Notes under the pieces: generated by a model
Databases searched by the model: none
What the model saw: the letters and a program-made list of their open reading frames with translations, nothing else
What the model was told of the DNA's origin: nothing
Made by a program: the position numbers and the translations under genes
Shown here: positions 27,518-36,875 of the stretch, piece by piece
Layout of the letters: every line of letters starts with the position of its first letter
How positions within the stretch are numbered: position 1 is the stretch's first letter
From: Rectinema subterraneum
GTDB taxonomy: Bacteria; Spirochaetota; Spirochaetia; Treponematales; Rectinemataceae
Reading direction: 5' to 3'
Assembly (NCBI GenBank): GCA_009768935.1
Contig: WESA01000001.1
Coordinates: forward strand, 119,004 to 183,003
DNA length: 64,000 nucleotides

Positions 27518-28999
27518 ATGGTCATCCTGAAAATTGCCTTCAGAAATCTTCTGGAACACAAGGTAAAAACGGCCATTGTGGGTACCCTTATTGCGTTGGC
27601 GGTCATGTTCATGGTTACGGGCAATTCAATTTTGGATACGATCCGGACCGGTATGAAGCAGAGCTATTCCGCCAATTATACCGGGGACCTCATTGTGCAC
27701 GGGACATCGAAAGACAGCTTTTCCCTCCTCGCTTCAGGTCCTGGCGCCGCCTCCGGTTCGGATATTCCGCAAATACCGGAGTTCCAGACAGTCCGCAGCA
27801 GTATTGAACAGATGCCTCAGGTGCAGTCTGTTCTGCCTCTGCTCTCCGGGTCTGCAAGCATCAGTTTAAATGAAGAAACTGCGGGATTCACCATGTTATG
27901 GGGAGCCAATTTTGATGAATACGCACTGATGTTTCCTGATTCTCTTGAATTTACCCAGGGCGGATTTCCGGAAGAGCCAGGCCCCTATATTCTGTTGTCA
28001 GAAAGTGTCCGGGAAGCTGCGGAAAAAGAAACTGGGAAACCCCTTCATATCGGAGATTCAATCACCCTGGCAGGTTTTGGCGCCAGCGGGAGCCGTCTGC
28101 GGGAGGCGACGATTGCCGGGTTCTTCCGGTTTAAGCGGGGTAATGAACAGCTTAATCTGGTATCTCTTATAGATGCAAACATCCTCCGCAGTTTAAAGGG
28201 TATGACCAGGAACCCAATGGGGGTGGATATCGCCAGCAGTTCCTTGGGCGCTAATGGAACTACAGAAGCTGCGACTACAGATGATGAACTCTTCGGTAAT
28301 GGGGGAAGTCTGGTTCAAACGATCCAGCCAGTCCAGTCGGGTGCCTTGGTGAATTATGATGCTATTCTAGGGGATACCTCGATCCGGAATAGATACACCG
28401 AGCTTGATCCCAATGCATGGAATTTTTTGCTTATCCGTCTTAAGGATTCAGCCTCTATACCGGCAACACAAGAATCGATTCAGACCATGCTGACTACCGG
28501 CAGCATCGATGCACAAGTCTCTGATTGGAGCTGGGGGGCCGGCACGGTGGCAACCCTGGCAATGGCCCTGCAGTTTATTTTCAACATCATCATCGCCATT
28601 ATTCTTGTGGTGGCCATCATCATCATCATCATGAACACCCTGGTCATCTCCGTAACCGAACGGATTCCCGAAATCGGGACCATCCGGGCCATCGGAGCGG
28701 GAAAAGGTTTTGTCCGTCGCATGATCCTCTGGGAAACCCTGACCCTGTCGGTGGTGGCCGGCCTTGTGGGCCTCCTCATCGGTTCGGTGCTTCTCCTTGT
28801 GGTGAATAGGGTTGGTATTGCTTCCAGCAATATGTTTTTTGCAATCCTCTTTGGCGGGTCTACCCTGCGGCCTGTGCTGTCCATGGGATCTCTTGTCTGG
28901 AGTCTACTTGCGGCAGTTGCAATTGGTCTAGTTTCAAGCCTGTATCCTGCGTCGATTGCCTTGAAAATCGCACCAGTCAAGGCGATGCAAAAAATTTAG
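27518..28999 (+). CDS. FtsX-like ABC permease 1 (LolC/E or MacB type)
   Basis: A 493-residue permease with one N-terminal helix (AIVGTLIALAVMFMVTGN), a large periplasmic domain of about 330 residues and three C-terminal helices (FIFNIIIAIILVVAIIIIIM; LTLSVVAGLVGLLIGSVLL; SLLAAVAIGLVSSLYP). VISVTERIPEIGTIRAIGAGKGFV is the classical FtsX cytoplasmic coupling motif. Near residue 250 the periplasmic part carries DDELFGNGGSLV, which closely resembles the mature N-terminus of the barrel protein encoded at 31.2 kb. Confidence 0.92.
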   Translation: MVILKIAFRNLLEHKVKTAIVGTLIALAVMFMVTGNSILDTIRTGMKQSYSANYTGDLIVHGTSKDSFSLLASGPGAASGSDIPQIPEFQTVRSSIEQMPQVQSVLPLLSGSASISLNEETAGFTMLWGANFDEYALMFPDSLEFTQGGFPEEPGPYILLSESVREAAEKETGKPLHIGDSITLAGFGASGSRLREATIAGFFRFKRGNEQLNLVSLIDANILRSLKGMTRNPMGVDIASSSLGANGTTEAATTDDELFGNGGSLVQTIQPVQSGALVNYDAILGDTSIRNRYTELDPNAWNFLLIRLKDSASIPATQESIQTMLTTGSIDAQVSDWSWGAGTVATLAMALQFIFNIIIAIILVVAIIIIIMNTLVISVTERIPEIGTIRAIGAGKGFVRRMILWETLTLSVVAGLVGLLIGSVLLLVVNRVGIASSNMFFAILFGGSTLRPVLSMGSLVWSLLAAVAIGLVSSLYPASIALKIAPVKAMQKI

Positions 29000-29009
29000 G
29001 AAGGTAACC

Positions 29010-30359
29010 ATGTTACAAATGATACGAATTGCCCTGAGAAACATATCGCGGCAAAAAAAACGAAGTATCCTGTTGGGAAGCGCGATTGCATTCGGGTTTT
29101 TGGTGATTACCCTGGTTAATGGATTTACCGGAGGACTTCTGAAAACTACCAAGGAAAACCTTTCCCATCTTTTTGGGGGTCATATTTATATAAGCGGCTC
29201 CATCGTGAGCCCCCTGGGTTCGGAACTGCCCATGATCCAGGATAGTTTCGCCGCAGAAGAGGCTATCAAGGCCATCTCGGATCGAGTCGCTTCGGTGCAG
29301 TACCGTTCAAAGACGACGGGTACCCTCTATTTCGGGAACAAAGAACAAACCCAGAAACTGGAAGGGGTCGATTTCGCTGCGGAGCAGTCCTTCCGGACCA
29401 ATATTGATATAAGCAAGGGTAGCCTTGCGGATATTGATAAGCCGGGCTCTCTGATACTTCCGGAGGCTACGGCGAAAAAACTGGGCGTCGAGATTGGAGA
29501 GACCCTGCTCTACCGAGCGAGTACGGTAACGGGCCAGCAGAACATTGGCGAATTTACTCTCATTGCCACAACAACCAGCAGCAGCGTTATGGTGATGGAC
29601 ACTGGATATACTTCCAAGGCCTACCTGAATACCCTCATCGGCCTGGATGAGGGGGACTATCAATCCATCAATATATTTCTTAAGGACGTAGCGGAAGTAC
29701 AAACGGTGGCCGATAGGCTCTATAGCAACCTTGCCAGCAATGCTCCGGTTAGTCCCCGTATTTCCGCGGATTCTACCAGCAGTCCCCGCAATATGTCCGC
29801 CATGCGGAGCAGCCTCATGGGGATGAATCAGATTGTTCAGGTTGCCAAGGAGGAGCAATGGAAGGGCACCAAATTTTCCGTGACTACCATAGAGGACCTC
29901 ATGTCGCCCATTTTGTCGCTGCTCTCCATTATTCAGGCAGTGGCCTTCTTGGTCTTTATCATCCTGCTGGTGATCATCATGGTAGGAATTATGAATTCCT
30001 ATCGGATGGTTATGATTGAGCGAACCGAAGAAATCGGCACCATGCGAGCCCTGGGAGTCCAGAAGTCGGGGATACGAACTATCTTTTTCACCGAAGCCCT
30101 GTCGGAGGCTGTGCTGGGAACCGCAAGCGGCTTTGTACTGGCCCTGCTGATTGGAGGTATCTTGAGCCTCATCAATTTTGGCAGTGGCAGTTTCCTGTCC
30201 CTCTTTCTGGCCAGGGGGCACTTTGTGCTTCAGTTCTCCATTCCGGAGGCGCTCAAGAACATGCTGATAATCTGTGTCATGAGCATCATGGCGGTCTATC
30301 TCCCCGCCCGGAGTGCGGCAAATCTGGAACCCGCCCAGGCCTTGCGGGCAACCTATTAA
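29010..30359 (+). CDS. FtsX-like ABC permease 2
   Basis: A 449-residue permease with the same layout as its neighbour: an N-terminal helix (ILLGSAIAFGFLVITLVNGF), a periplasmic domain, and three C-terminal helices with the coupling motif MIERTEEIGTMRALGVQKSGI. The two permeases would form a heterodimer on the ATPase, as LolC and LolE do. It starts 10 bp after the previous stop, behind AGGAAGG. Confidence 0.92.
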   Translation: MLQMIRIALRNISRQKKRSILLGSAIAFGFLVITLVNGFTGGLLKTTKENLSHLFGGHIYISGSIVSPLGSELPMIQDSFAAEEAIKAISDRVASVQYRSKTTGTLYFGNKEQTQKLEGVDFAAEQSFRTNIDISKGSLADIDKPGSLILPEATAKKLGVEIGETLLYRASTVTGQQNIGEFTLIATTTSSSVMVMDTGYTSKAYLNTLIGLDEGDYQSINIFLKDVAEVQTVADRLYSNLASNAPVSPRISADSTSSPRNMSAMRSSLMGMNQIVQVAKEEQWKGTKFSVTTIEDLMSPILSLLSIIQAVAFLVFIILLVIIMVGIMNSYRMVMIERTEEIGTMRALGVQKSGIRTIFFTEALSEAVLGTASGFVLALLIGGILSLINFGSGSFLSLFLARGHFVLQFSIPEALKNMLIICVMSIMAVYLPARSAANLEPAQALRATY

Positions 30360-30451
30360 GGGCAATGTGTCCCTGGGTCCGAGGGCCGGGCTGAGACATC
30401 GAGCCAACGGGCTTCGGGGGTCCACATTTTTATTATAGTCAGGAGTTTTGT

Positions 30452-31225
30452 ATGAGAAAGAGATATGCGTTAGTAAGTCTGGTTATAGTGCTTCTGCTGG
30501 TGCCGATGTCCGGAATTTTCGCACAGGCCGCTTCCGCGGTCCCGGATTTCAAGGCTATGCTTAAGACCATCGATGAACGGAGCAATTTTACCGGTAGGGA
30601 CTTTTCCGCAAAAATAAAAATGGTCAGCGAAGATCCCGAAAAAGGAACCACGACCCGGGTGGCCAAGACCTTCCGTCGTGACCGGGATGACAGTTTTTTG
30701 ATACTCTTTATGGAACCGGCGGATCAGCTCGGTCAGGGGTATCTGAAGCTGGGGGACAATATGTGGTTTTATGACCCTCAGAGCAGAAAATTTACCCACA
30801 GTTCTCTTAAGGAGAATGTGCAGGGCACGGATGCTAAAAATTCCGATTTTAGGCAATCCACCTATTCTGTCGATTATACCGTCACTTCCTGGACCGAAGG
30901 GAAACTGGGAGCCTACGATGTGTGGATTCTGGAATTGCAGGGGGCAACCAACGAAGTAACCTATCCCTATAAAAAGATCTATGTGACCAAAAAGGACCAG
31001 CTGCTGCTGAAAAGCGAAGATTACTCCCTTTCCAAGCGCTTGTTGCGTACTTCATATTTCACAAGCTATGCAAAAATAGGTACTTCCTATATCGCCAATT
31101 CGGTCATGTATGTGGATGCCCTGGTCCAGGGAAAACGGACAAGCATAACCTTTACGGATATTTCGCTGGATAATCTGCCAGACTCGGTCTTTACCAAGGC
31201 TTATTTGGAACGGGTTAACCGCTAG
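30452..31225 (+). CDS. LolA-like outer-membrane lipoprotein-sorting protein
   Basis: A 257-residue secreted protein with a signal peptide (LVIVLLLVPMSGIFAQA, cut near residue 26) and the LolA-like fold of periplasmic carriers. Typical segments are DFSAKIKMVSEDPEKGTTTR, LILFMEPADQLGQGYLKLGD and NMWFYDPQSRKFTHSS. In this family such proteins shuttle lipoproteins or other hydrophobic cargo across the periplasm. It lies between the permeases and an outer-membrane barrel, which suggests a continuous export or assembly route. An RBS-like AGGAG precedes the ATG. Confidence 0.85.
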   Translation: MRKRYALVSLVIVLLLVPMSGIFAQAASAVPDFKAMLKTIDERSNFTGRDFSAKIKMVSEDPEKGTTTRVAKTFRRDRDDSFLILFMEPADQLGQGYLKLGDNMWFYDPQSRKFTHSSLKENVQGTDAKNSDFRQSTYSVDYTVTSWTEGKLGAYDVWILELQGATNEVTYPYKKIYVTKKDQLLLKSEDYSLSKRLLRTSYFTSYAKIGTSYIANSVMYVDALVQGKRTSITFTDISLDNLPDSVFTKAYLERVNR

Positions 31226-31235
31226 GGAGGCTGCC

Positions 31236-32555
31236 ATGAATATGCGAACATTGTTCTATAGTATTGTTTCAGCAGGTCTATTGATGGCCGGCCTCTTCCC
31301 CCTGCAGGCCCAGACTGATGATGAGCTTTTCGGGTCCTCCGAAAGCCTTGTCACAGAGGCTCCACTGGTAAAACCTGTGGAATCATCTGCCTCTGATATT
31401 TCAACAGGATTACTGAAGACCGAGACCGTAAAAATAGGCGGCGCTTTTACCTTCAGCCTTGCCGGAACTGCTGCGGGAGATTCAACGATCTTTTCTGATT
31501 ATCCGACTCCTTCCGTTGTATCTTATGCAGACCTCTATGCCGATGCCCGGCCCGCGGATAATTTCCGATTTTTCATCAAGGGCCGTTTTAGTTATCCCTA
31601 TACCTCCGACTCTTCGGGAAATAATCCCTTCAGTTTACGGGAAGCCTATGCGGATATAGAGCCCCTTTCCGGAATCAATGCCCGTTTGGGAAAACAGACC
31701 GCAAACTGGGGTGTAGGGTACTTTTTCAGCCCAGGGAATTTGCTGGACTTCGGGACCATCGATCCGGAAAATCCGACGGAAGAACGAACCGGTCCCCTGG
31801 CGGTAAAATTCCAGCGGTCCCAGCGCACCAGCAACTATTACCTCTACCTCCTGCTCGACTCTGCCTATTCGGGCGGTCCCATTGGCCTTGCCCCCAAGGC
31901 GGAATGGGTGTTGGGTTCCTCGGAACTAAGTCTGGGTGCCTACTGGCAGAATGATAAACCCTGGGCCGTGACAGGCAGTATAACCTTTCCCATGGGGCCT
32001 CTGGACATGTTTGTCGAAGGAGCCGTGAAGGGCAATATAGACAAGAATTTCCTGGTGCTAAATGGTCCGGCCCTGACAGCAGAGACTCGGCAGGATAAAA
32101 TCTTTGGCCAGGGAACAATCGGCTTTTCATGGTCCATGGATGACAGTGAGGGGCGGTATTCCCTGTCTCTGCGGGGACAATACTATTACAACGGCCTTGG
32201 ATACGAAAATTCGGATCTGTTCATTGCATATCCCATGCAGGTTGCATCGCTTTTGCAACAGAAAACTATTACCGTCCAGGATCTTAAGGAACGGGGTCAG
32301 CACTATGGGGCAGGTAGCCTTGGAATCAGTAAAATACTGTCTTCCGATTTTGGTCTGTCCTTTTTCTGGCTGGGAAATTTAAGCGACAGTTCAGGGAAAA
32401 CAAGTGCAACTCTGTCCTGGAGCGGTCTGGATAAGTTGAACTGCAGCATTGCATATTCTTATGCCTATGGTCAGGAAGGCACAGAATTCCGCCCCGTTGG
32501 AAGCGTTGCTTCATCCATTACCTTGAAGGTTTCCCTTTCCATGGCTACATTCTAA
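31236..32555 (+). CDS. Outer-membrane beta-barrel protein
   Basis: A 439-residue protein with a signal peptide (AGLLMAGLFPLQAQ) whose mature end starts TDDELFGSSESLV. The rest shows alternating beta strands (VKIGGAFTFSL, FRFFIKGRFSYPYTSD, RLGKQTANWGVGYFF, SLSLRGQYYYNG) and ends in a phenylalanine, as porin-like barrels do. The family is not one I can name. It directly follows the LolA-like gene by 10 bp and precedes the two-component genes by 15 bp. The DDELFG tag is shared with permease 1. Confidence 0.75.
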   Translation: MNMRTLFYSIVSAGLLMAGLFPLQAQTDDELFGSSESLVTEAPLVKPVESSASDISTGLLKTETVKIGGAFTFSLAGTAAGDSTIFSDYPTPSVVSYADLYADARPADNFRFFIKGRFSYPYTSDSSGNNPFSLREAYADIEPLSGINARLGKQTANWGVGYFFSPGNLLDFGTIDPENPTEERTGPLAVKFQRSQRTSNYYLYLLLDSAYSGGPIGLAPKAEWVLGSSELSLGAYWQNDKPWAVTGSITFPMGPLDMFVEGAVKGNIDKNFLVLNGPALTAETRQDKIFGQGTIGFSWSMDDSEGRYSLSLRGQYYYNGLGYENSDLFIAYPMQVASLLQQKTITVQDLKERGQHYGAGSLGISKILSSDFGLSFFWLGNLSDSSGKTSATLSWSGLDKLNCSIAYSYAYGQEGTEFRPVGSVASSITLKVSLSMATF

Positions 32556-32570
32556 GGGAGGAGTTGACCG

Positions 32571-33263
32571 ATGAAAGCGCGGGTATTGGTAATAGAGGAC
32601 GACCAGGCTCTCGCAGATCTGATGGTGTTGTACCTGGAAAGGGAAGGGCTGGAATGCCATATTGCCCCATCGGCAGAAGCAGCCCTGCCCATTATGGAGC
32701 AGAACGAAATAGATCTGATTCTGTTGGATATCAACTTGCCTGGAATGGATGGGTTCGAGTTTCTTCAGGAATTGCGCACCCATTGCACAGTACCCATTAT
32801 TATTGTGTCAGCTCGGGAAACGGAAGAAGATATTATTACAGGCCTTTCCATGGGGGCAGATGAATATATAACCAAACCGGTAGCCCCTCGAGTGCTGGTA
32901 GCCCGGGTGCGGGCTTTGCTTCGCCGTATGCATATGCAGAATAATGATGAAGCTGGACGCCGCGAAACTCAGTTCGGCCCATACACAATCGACTTTGATG
33001 CCTGCATGCTGATGAAGGGCTCTGAGCGGGTTCCTCTTTCTGCCAGGGAGTTTGATGTGCTGGCCTTTCTGGTTGAAAATGCAGGCAAGACCTATGCACC
33101 TGAAGAAATCTACACCCAAGTGTGGGGTCAGCAATACGGCGATATAACTACTATCGGAGTGTATATACAGCGGCTCAGAAAAAAAATCGAAGCAAATCCT
33201 GCAGAGCCAAGATACTTGATTACCGTGAAAGGGAAGGGGTACCTGTTCAGCTATGACAATTAA
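32571..33263 (+). CDS. OmpR-family response regulator
   Basis: A 230-residue regulator with a receiver domain (VLVIEDDQALADLM, phospho-acceptor Asp in LILLDINLPGMDGFEFL, Lys in DEYITKPVAPRVL) and a C-terminal winged helix (LSAREFDVLAFLVENAGK, YGDITTIGVYIQRLRKKIEANP). It is in the same run of genes as the ABC system and overlaps the sensor kinase gene by 11 bp. It probably controls the module's expression in response to the kinase. Confidence 0.95.
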   Translation: MKARVLVIEDDQALADLMVLYLEREGLECHIAPSAEAALPIMEQNEIDLILLDINLPGMDGFEFLQELRTHCTVPIIIVSARETEEDIITGLSMGADEYITKPVAPRVLVARVRALLRRMHMQNNDEAGRRETQFGPYTIDFDACMLMKGSERVPLSAREFDVLAFLVENAGKTYAPEEIYTQVWGQQYGDITTIGVYIQRLRKKIEANPAEPRYLITVKGKGYLFSYDN

Positions 33264-34551
33264 AACCAAATTGCTGGTTATCGTTTTGGTCATTGTATTG
33301 TTGCCGCTTATTTCGGGGGGACTCCTGATTGCCTATCAGCGGTTCACCGCAGGAACTTCCTATTCTTTTTTATTGATGGAATCGGTGCAGAATGTATCCC
33401 GACGGGTACAGCTGTTTCTTGATTCTGGAAATTATGATGCATTTTCAAAGCTTCCAGATGGTACTGAAATCGTAATAAAAAGTGATGATGGCCGCATCCT
33501 GTTCCAGAACCCCACAACCCTGGATATTTCTGCATTTGGGAAAGATACCAAGCAGGATTACCACATGTTTCGCTTTAGTTCAAAATCTGGCTCCGGCACC
33601 GTGTATCTTTCCTATCCTTCCAGTGATGTAAAAACCAGAGACCTTTATGGGCTTCCGTTTAAAATCGTATTTGCTATTATCATTCTGTTTATAATCGGAA
33701 CTGCTCTGGGCATTTTGAAGGGCCTGGATGTGTCCATTAGAAAACTGGAGAATGCCACCAAAAAAATTGCATCGGGCGATCTGGATTTTCCCGCCGATGA
33801 ATTTATAACTTCGGACCTGGCATCTTTGGGGCAGGCGTTGGATCAGATGCGAATCCAGCTTAAGGAAGACCGGGAACGTCGTGATCGCTTTATTATGGGA
33901 GTTTCTCATGACCTTAAAACACCCCTGGCGGGAATTCAAGGATACACTGCGGCACTTCGGGATGGGATGGCAGATACACCTGAAAAACAACAAGCCTATT
34001 ACAAGATTATTGCTGATAAGGCCTCCATCTTGGAAGGTCGGCTTGGTCACCTCATCAATCTGGCAAAAGTGACCACCAATGAATGGTATCAAACTCTGGA
34101 AGAGCAGGATCTGAACAGTTTTCTGGAAGAAACCGGCAGGTCGCTCGCGGAATATGCTTCCTTTCATGGGTTTTTCCTGGAAATTAAAAATGAACTACCA
34201 AAACCATGCCCGCTTTTGTTTGACAAGGATATGATTCGTCGGGTTTTTGAAAACCTTGTTTCCAATGCCTTGGCCTATGGGGATAAAACTATACCTGTTC
34301 TAATACACGGTCGGAGGGTTTCAGATTCGGAAACTCTAGAAATTATAGTAGAAAACGGCGGCACGCCCATTCCACCTGAACATAGGGATAAACTATTTGA
34401 ACCCTTTTTCCGGGGCGATCGAAGCAGAAACAGTTCTGGCTTCGGCCTGGGCCTTGCCTCGGTAAAATCCATCATAGAGTCCCATGGCTGGACTATCAAC
34501 CTGGATACCCAAGCCATGAACCGTACCCGGTTTGTTATACAAATTCCATAG
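33253..34551 (+). CDS. Sensor histidine kinase
   Basis: A 432-residue membrane kinase with two transmembrane helices (LLVIVLVIVLLPLISGGLLI at the start, IVFAIIILFIIGTALGI near residue 145), a periplasmic sensing domain of about 115 residues, a HAMP-like linker (ENATKKIASGDLDFPADEF), a HisKA box (GVSHDLKTPLAGIQGY, phospho-His) and a HATPase domain (FENLVSNALAYGDK, SSGFGLGLASVKSII). It is coupled to the response regulator just upstream. Confidence 0.95.
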   Translation: MTIKTKLLVIVLVIVLLPLISGGLLIAYQRFTAGTSYSFLLMESVQNVSRRVQLFLDSGNYDAFSKLPDGTEIVIKSDDGRILFQNPTTLDISAFGKDTKQDYHMFRFSSKSGSGTVYLSYPSSDVKTRDLYGLPFKIVFAIIILFIIGTALGILKGLDVSIRKLENATKKIASGDLDFPADEFITSDLASLGQALDQMRIQLKEDRERRDRFIMGVSHDLKTPLAGIQGYTAALRDGMADTPEKQQAYYKIIADKASILEGRLGHLINLAKVTTNEWYQTLEEQDLNSFLEETGRSLAEYASFHGFFLEIKNELPKPCPLLFDKDMIRRVFENLVSNALAYGDKTIPVLIHGRRVSDSETLEIIVENGGTPIPPEHRDKLFEPFFRGDRSRNSSGFGLGLASVKSIIESHGWTINLDTQAMNRTRFVIQIP

Positions 34552-34655
34552 AACTACTTTCCCATTCGAGGGGCATTGATGCATTTCCGCTGTGTAGGTC
34601 GAGAAGGCCAAACGCGAGCTTGATCCCCCACCACCCCGCAATCCTTTTGACCAGC

Positions 34656-34754
34656 GCTGCCAGCGCATCCAGGAGGTTCCCGATTGGGAACATTGCGCGG
34701 AGGTGGTCAACCGGCTCGAGAAACTGGAGAAGCTCAGGAAGGGCTGGTGAGGGA
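34656..34754 (+). repeat. 99-bp direct repeat, right copy
   Basis: Second copy of the repeat at 26492-26590. The same frame extends further upstream here (EKAKRELDPPPPRNPFDQR), so this is a longer remnant of the same unidentified gene. The two copies bracket the ABC and two-component module. Confidence 0.85.
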
Positions 34755-34821
34755 AAAGCCATGCTATTTCATAATGACGCCCCGGCCGGACCGTGCAATC
34801 TCTTGTTCGATCCTGCTTTTA

Positions 34822-35418
34822 TCATTCACCCTTGATAATAGGTACTCCCAGCAGGCTGGATACGAGCGCGTGCACTGCAGCAATGGGCAGGAACACGACA
34901 ATGCTGATCATCATGCTGATTTCATACAACAGGTTGCTTTTTTCGACTGGCTTTCCTTTTATACGATTTCGGAACGCGCTCAAAACAATGCCATAGGCGT
35001 TTCCGAACATGATTGCGCGTATCGCGCCCAAAATCCCGAGCGCTTTTGTTGTTCCATATGTATCGACTATCTGCTGCCAGGAGGCAGCAGATGGGTGACC
35101 TCTCGTGTCGGCGTAGTGCTGGGCGAAAAACACAGCCTTTACTTCATCATCGGGAATGCCGTCAGTGACACCAGCCAAAAGCTTTTGAATTTCTTCATTG
35201 CTCATACCCTGCTCGAGTGCCATTTTGGTATGCCCATAGGTGCATACCTCGCAACCATTGACCTCGGTTACCGCCAGCATGATCCTTTCGATAAATTCAG
35301 GACTGATTTCCTTGCGTTTTTTGCCTTTGACCATATACTTCATGGTTCTTAATGCTTGATAAAGGATGATATATCCTTCCGGAAGCGAATACATTTTTTT
35401 ATAAAACTGCTGCGCCAT
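34822..35418 (-). CDS. AhpD-like carboxymuconolactone decarboxylase family protein
   Basis: A 198-residue protein with the CMD/AhpD core. The redox motif NGCEVCTYGHTKMALEQGMS has C-x2-C and a downstream His, as in AhpD-type peroxidase partners. Its C-terminal third (YEISMMISIVVFLPIAAVHALVSSLLG) looks like a membrane anchor, which is unusual for the family. It may act in peroxide or disulfide redox chemistry. The neighbouring ferric-reductase-like gene is on the same strand 55 bp downstream and may be co-transcribed. Confidence 0.8.
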   Translation of the reverse strand: MAQQFYKKMYSLPEGYIILYQALRTMKYMVKGKKRKEISPEFIERIMLAVTEVNGCEVCTYGHTKMALEQGMSNEEIQKLLAGVTDGIPDDEVKAVFFAQHYADTRGHPSAASWQQIVDTYGTTKALGILGAIRAIMFGNAYGIVLSAFRNRIKGKPVEKSNLLYEISMMISIVVFLPIAAVHALVSSLLGVPIIKGE

Positions 35419-35473
35419 AGTTATAACTCCTTTGAGTAATAGAGGAATTTTCAGCTGTATTTTGCACGCTCAC

Positions 35474-36709
35474 TCATTTGAACTTGAAGCCTTCATAGAA
35501 GATTCTTGCATTCTTGAAATGCCTTTTGAAATACCGGCTGTGTTGTTTGATCATTTTCTCTGGTCCGCATATATAGACATCCGTACCGGCTTCCAGCTCA
35601 TATCCATCAAAATGTAGACGGTCTGATTTGGCAGTGTCGACAAAATGAACTGAAAAACGTGGATTGTCTTTTTGATATTTCTCCAAAAAGTCTTTATAGA
35701 CAGCTTCTTCTTCTCCCCGAAAGGAATAGAACAAGGTGATGGTTTTATCGGCTGTATGTTTTTTCAGATAGGAAATGAAGGGTGTAATCCCAATCCCTCC
35801 CGCAATCCAGAGCTGTTTATCTCTCCCCTTCTCGAAATCAAGGTGTCCATAAGGACCATCCAGAGATATCGCAGTGCCTTCTTTCAATTCGGAATACAGC
35901 TGCTTCGTATAATCTCCAAGACCTTTGATGGTAAGATATATGATTGAGCCGTCACCTCCGGATATAGAAAAAGGATGAGGAGCTTTTTCAATACCTTTTT
36001 GAAAGATTTTCAAGAATACATACTGACCGCTTTGATAAACCAGAGTTGTTTCAAGTTTAATGGCAATCTCGATGGATGATGCACTTACTCTCTTGATATC
36101 GGTTATTTTCCCCTTGTACCTGAACTGTGCTTTTTGATAGAAAAACAGCATGTACAACCCAGCTGACAAACCCATTAAGGAAGTGAGACCAACCCAGATG
36201 CTCAAGGGTGAAAATTCGAACAAATTGTACCGGCTCGAAAAGTAAGTATGATAAACACCTAATGCATACGGAATAATCAATAAGCGGTGAAAGATCCGCC
36301 AATTTTCATACTTCATTTTTTTACTGAAAAGTGCAATCAGAACTAAAACAATAAACAATATTTGCCCGAAGCTTCCAAACGCGGCGGAAAGAGTTTTTTC
36401 TCCCCCATTGGATATTTCTGCTACCGATTCAGAAAGCCTGCCATGAATAAAAATCAAAGCCACGGAAAAAATGGCCAGGTACTTGTGAAACACATACACA
36501 TTCTGGAGTCCGCCAAACCATGTTTCAATTCTCTTATTTCTGGTTGAAAGAATAAATACAAGAAAGAGACCTGACAACGATAACCCCGCCAGAATATGGC
36601 TGAGCCGATCCAATGGAATTATTTCGATGCTTGGCGTTGCCAAAATCCATATGAGCAGGGTCAACCCCAAAATACCGAAAATCAGCAAAATACCTTTAAA
36701 TGTTTTCAC
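35474..36709 (-). CDS. Ferric-reductase-like flavocytochrome
   Basis: A 411-residue membrane oxidoreductase. The N-terminal half has about six helices with two pairs of His that can bind two hemes (FHKYLAIFSVALIFIHGRL and FHRLLIIPYALGVYHTYF). The C-terminal half is an FNR-like FAD/NAD(P)H domain: HPFSISGG for FAD, IAGGIGITPFISYL for the pyridine nucleotide, and YICGPEKMIKQHSRYF. It probably moves electrons from NAD(P)H across the membrane to an acceptor such as ferric iron. It is not linked to the next operon. Confidence 0.87.
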   Translation of the reverse strand: MKTFKGILLIFGILGLTLLIWILATPSIEIIPLDRLSHILAGLSLSGLFLVFILSTRNKRIETWFGGLQNVYVFHKYLAIFSVALIFIHGRLSESVAEISNGGEKTLSAAFGSFGQILFIVLVLIALFSKKMKYENWRIFHRLLIIPYALGVYHTYFSSRYNLFEFSPLSIWVGLTSLMGLSAGLYMLFFYQKAQFRYKGKITDIKRVSASSIEIAIKLETTLVYQSGQYVFLKIFQKGIEKAPHPFSISGGDGSIIYLTIKGLGDYTKQLYSELKEGTAISLDGPYGHLDFEKGRDKQLWIAGGIGITPFISYLKKHTADKTITLFYSFRGEEEAVYKDFLEKYQKDNPRFSVHFVDTAKSDRLHFDGYELEAGTDVYICGPEKMIKQHSRYFKRHFKNARIFYEGFKFK

Positions 36710-36875
36710 TATTACTTCCCCTTAGGCATTTTTCTAAAATAGCGAAGTAAAATGTTGGGAGCAATTAATTAGAGATGAAAAGTATATAACAACAAAAAAG
36801 CCGGAAAAGAGAGACATGAAGAGCCACTCACTCGAGCAGCTCTTCGCAGTCTTTTCAAAATTCAGATAAATGCGC

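Noticed and set aside
36825..36860. Hairpin downstream of dctM as a terminator
   Set aside because: GAAGAGC/GCTCTTC can pair but there is no T-run on the minus strand.
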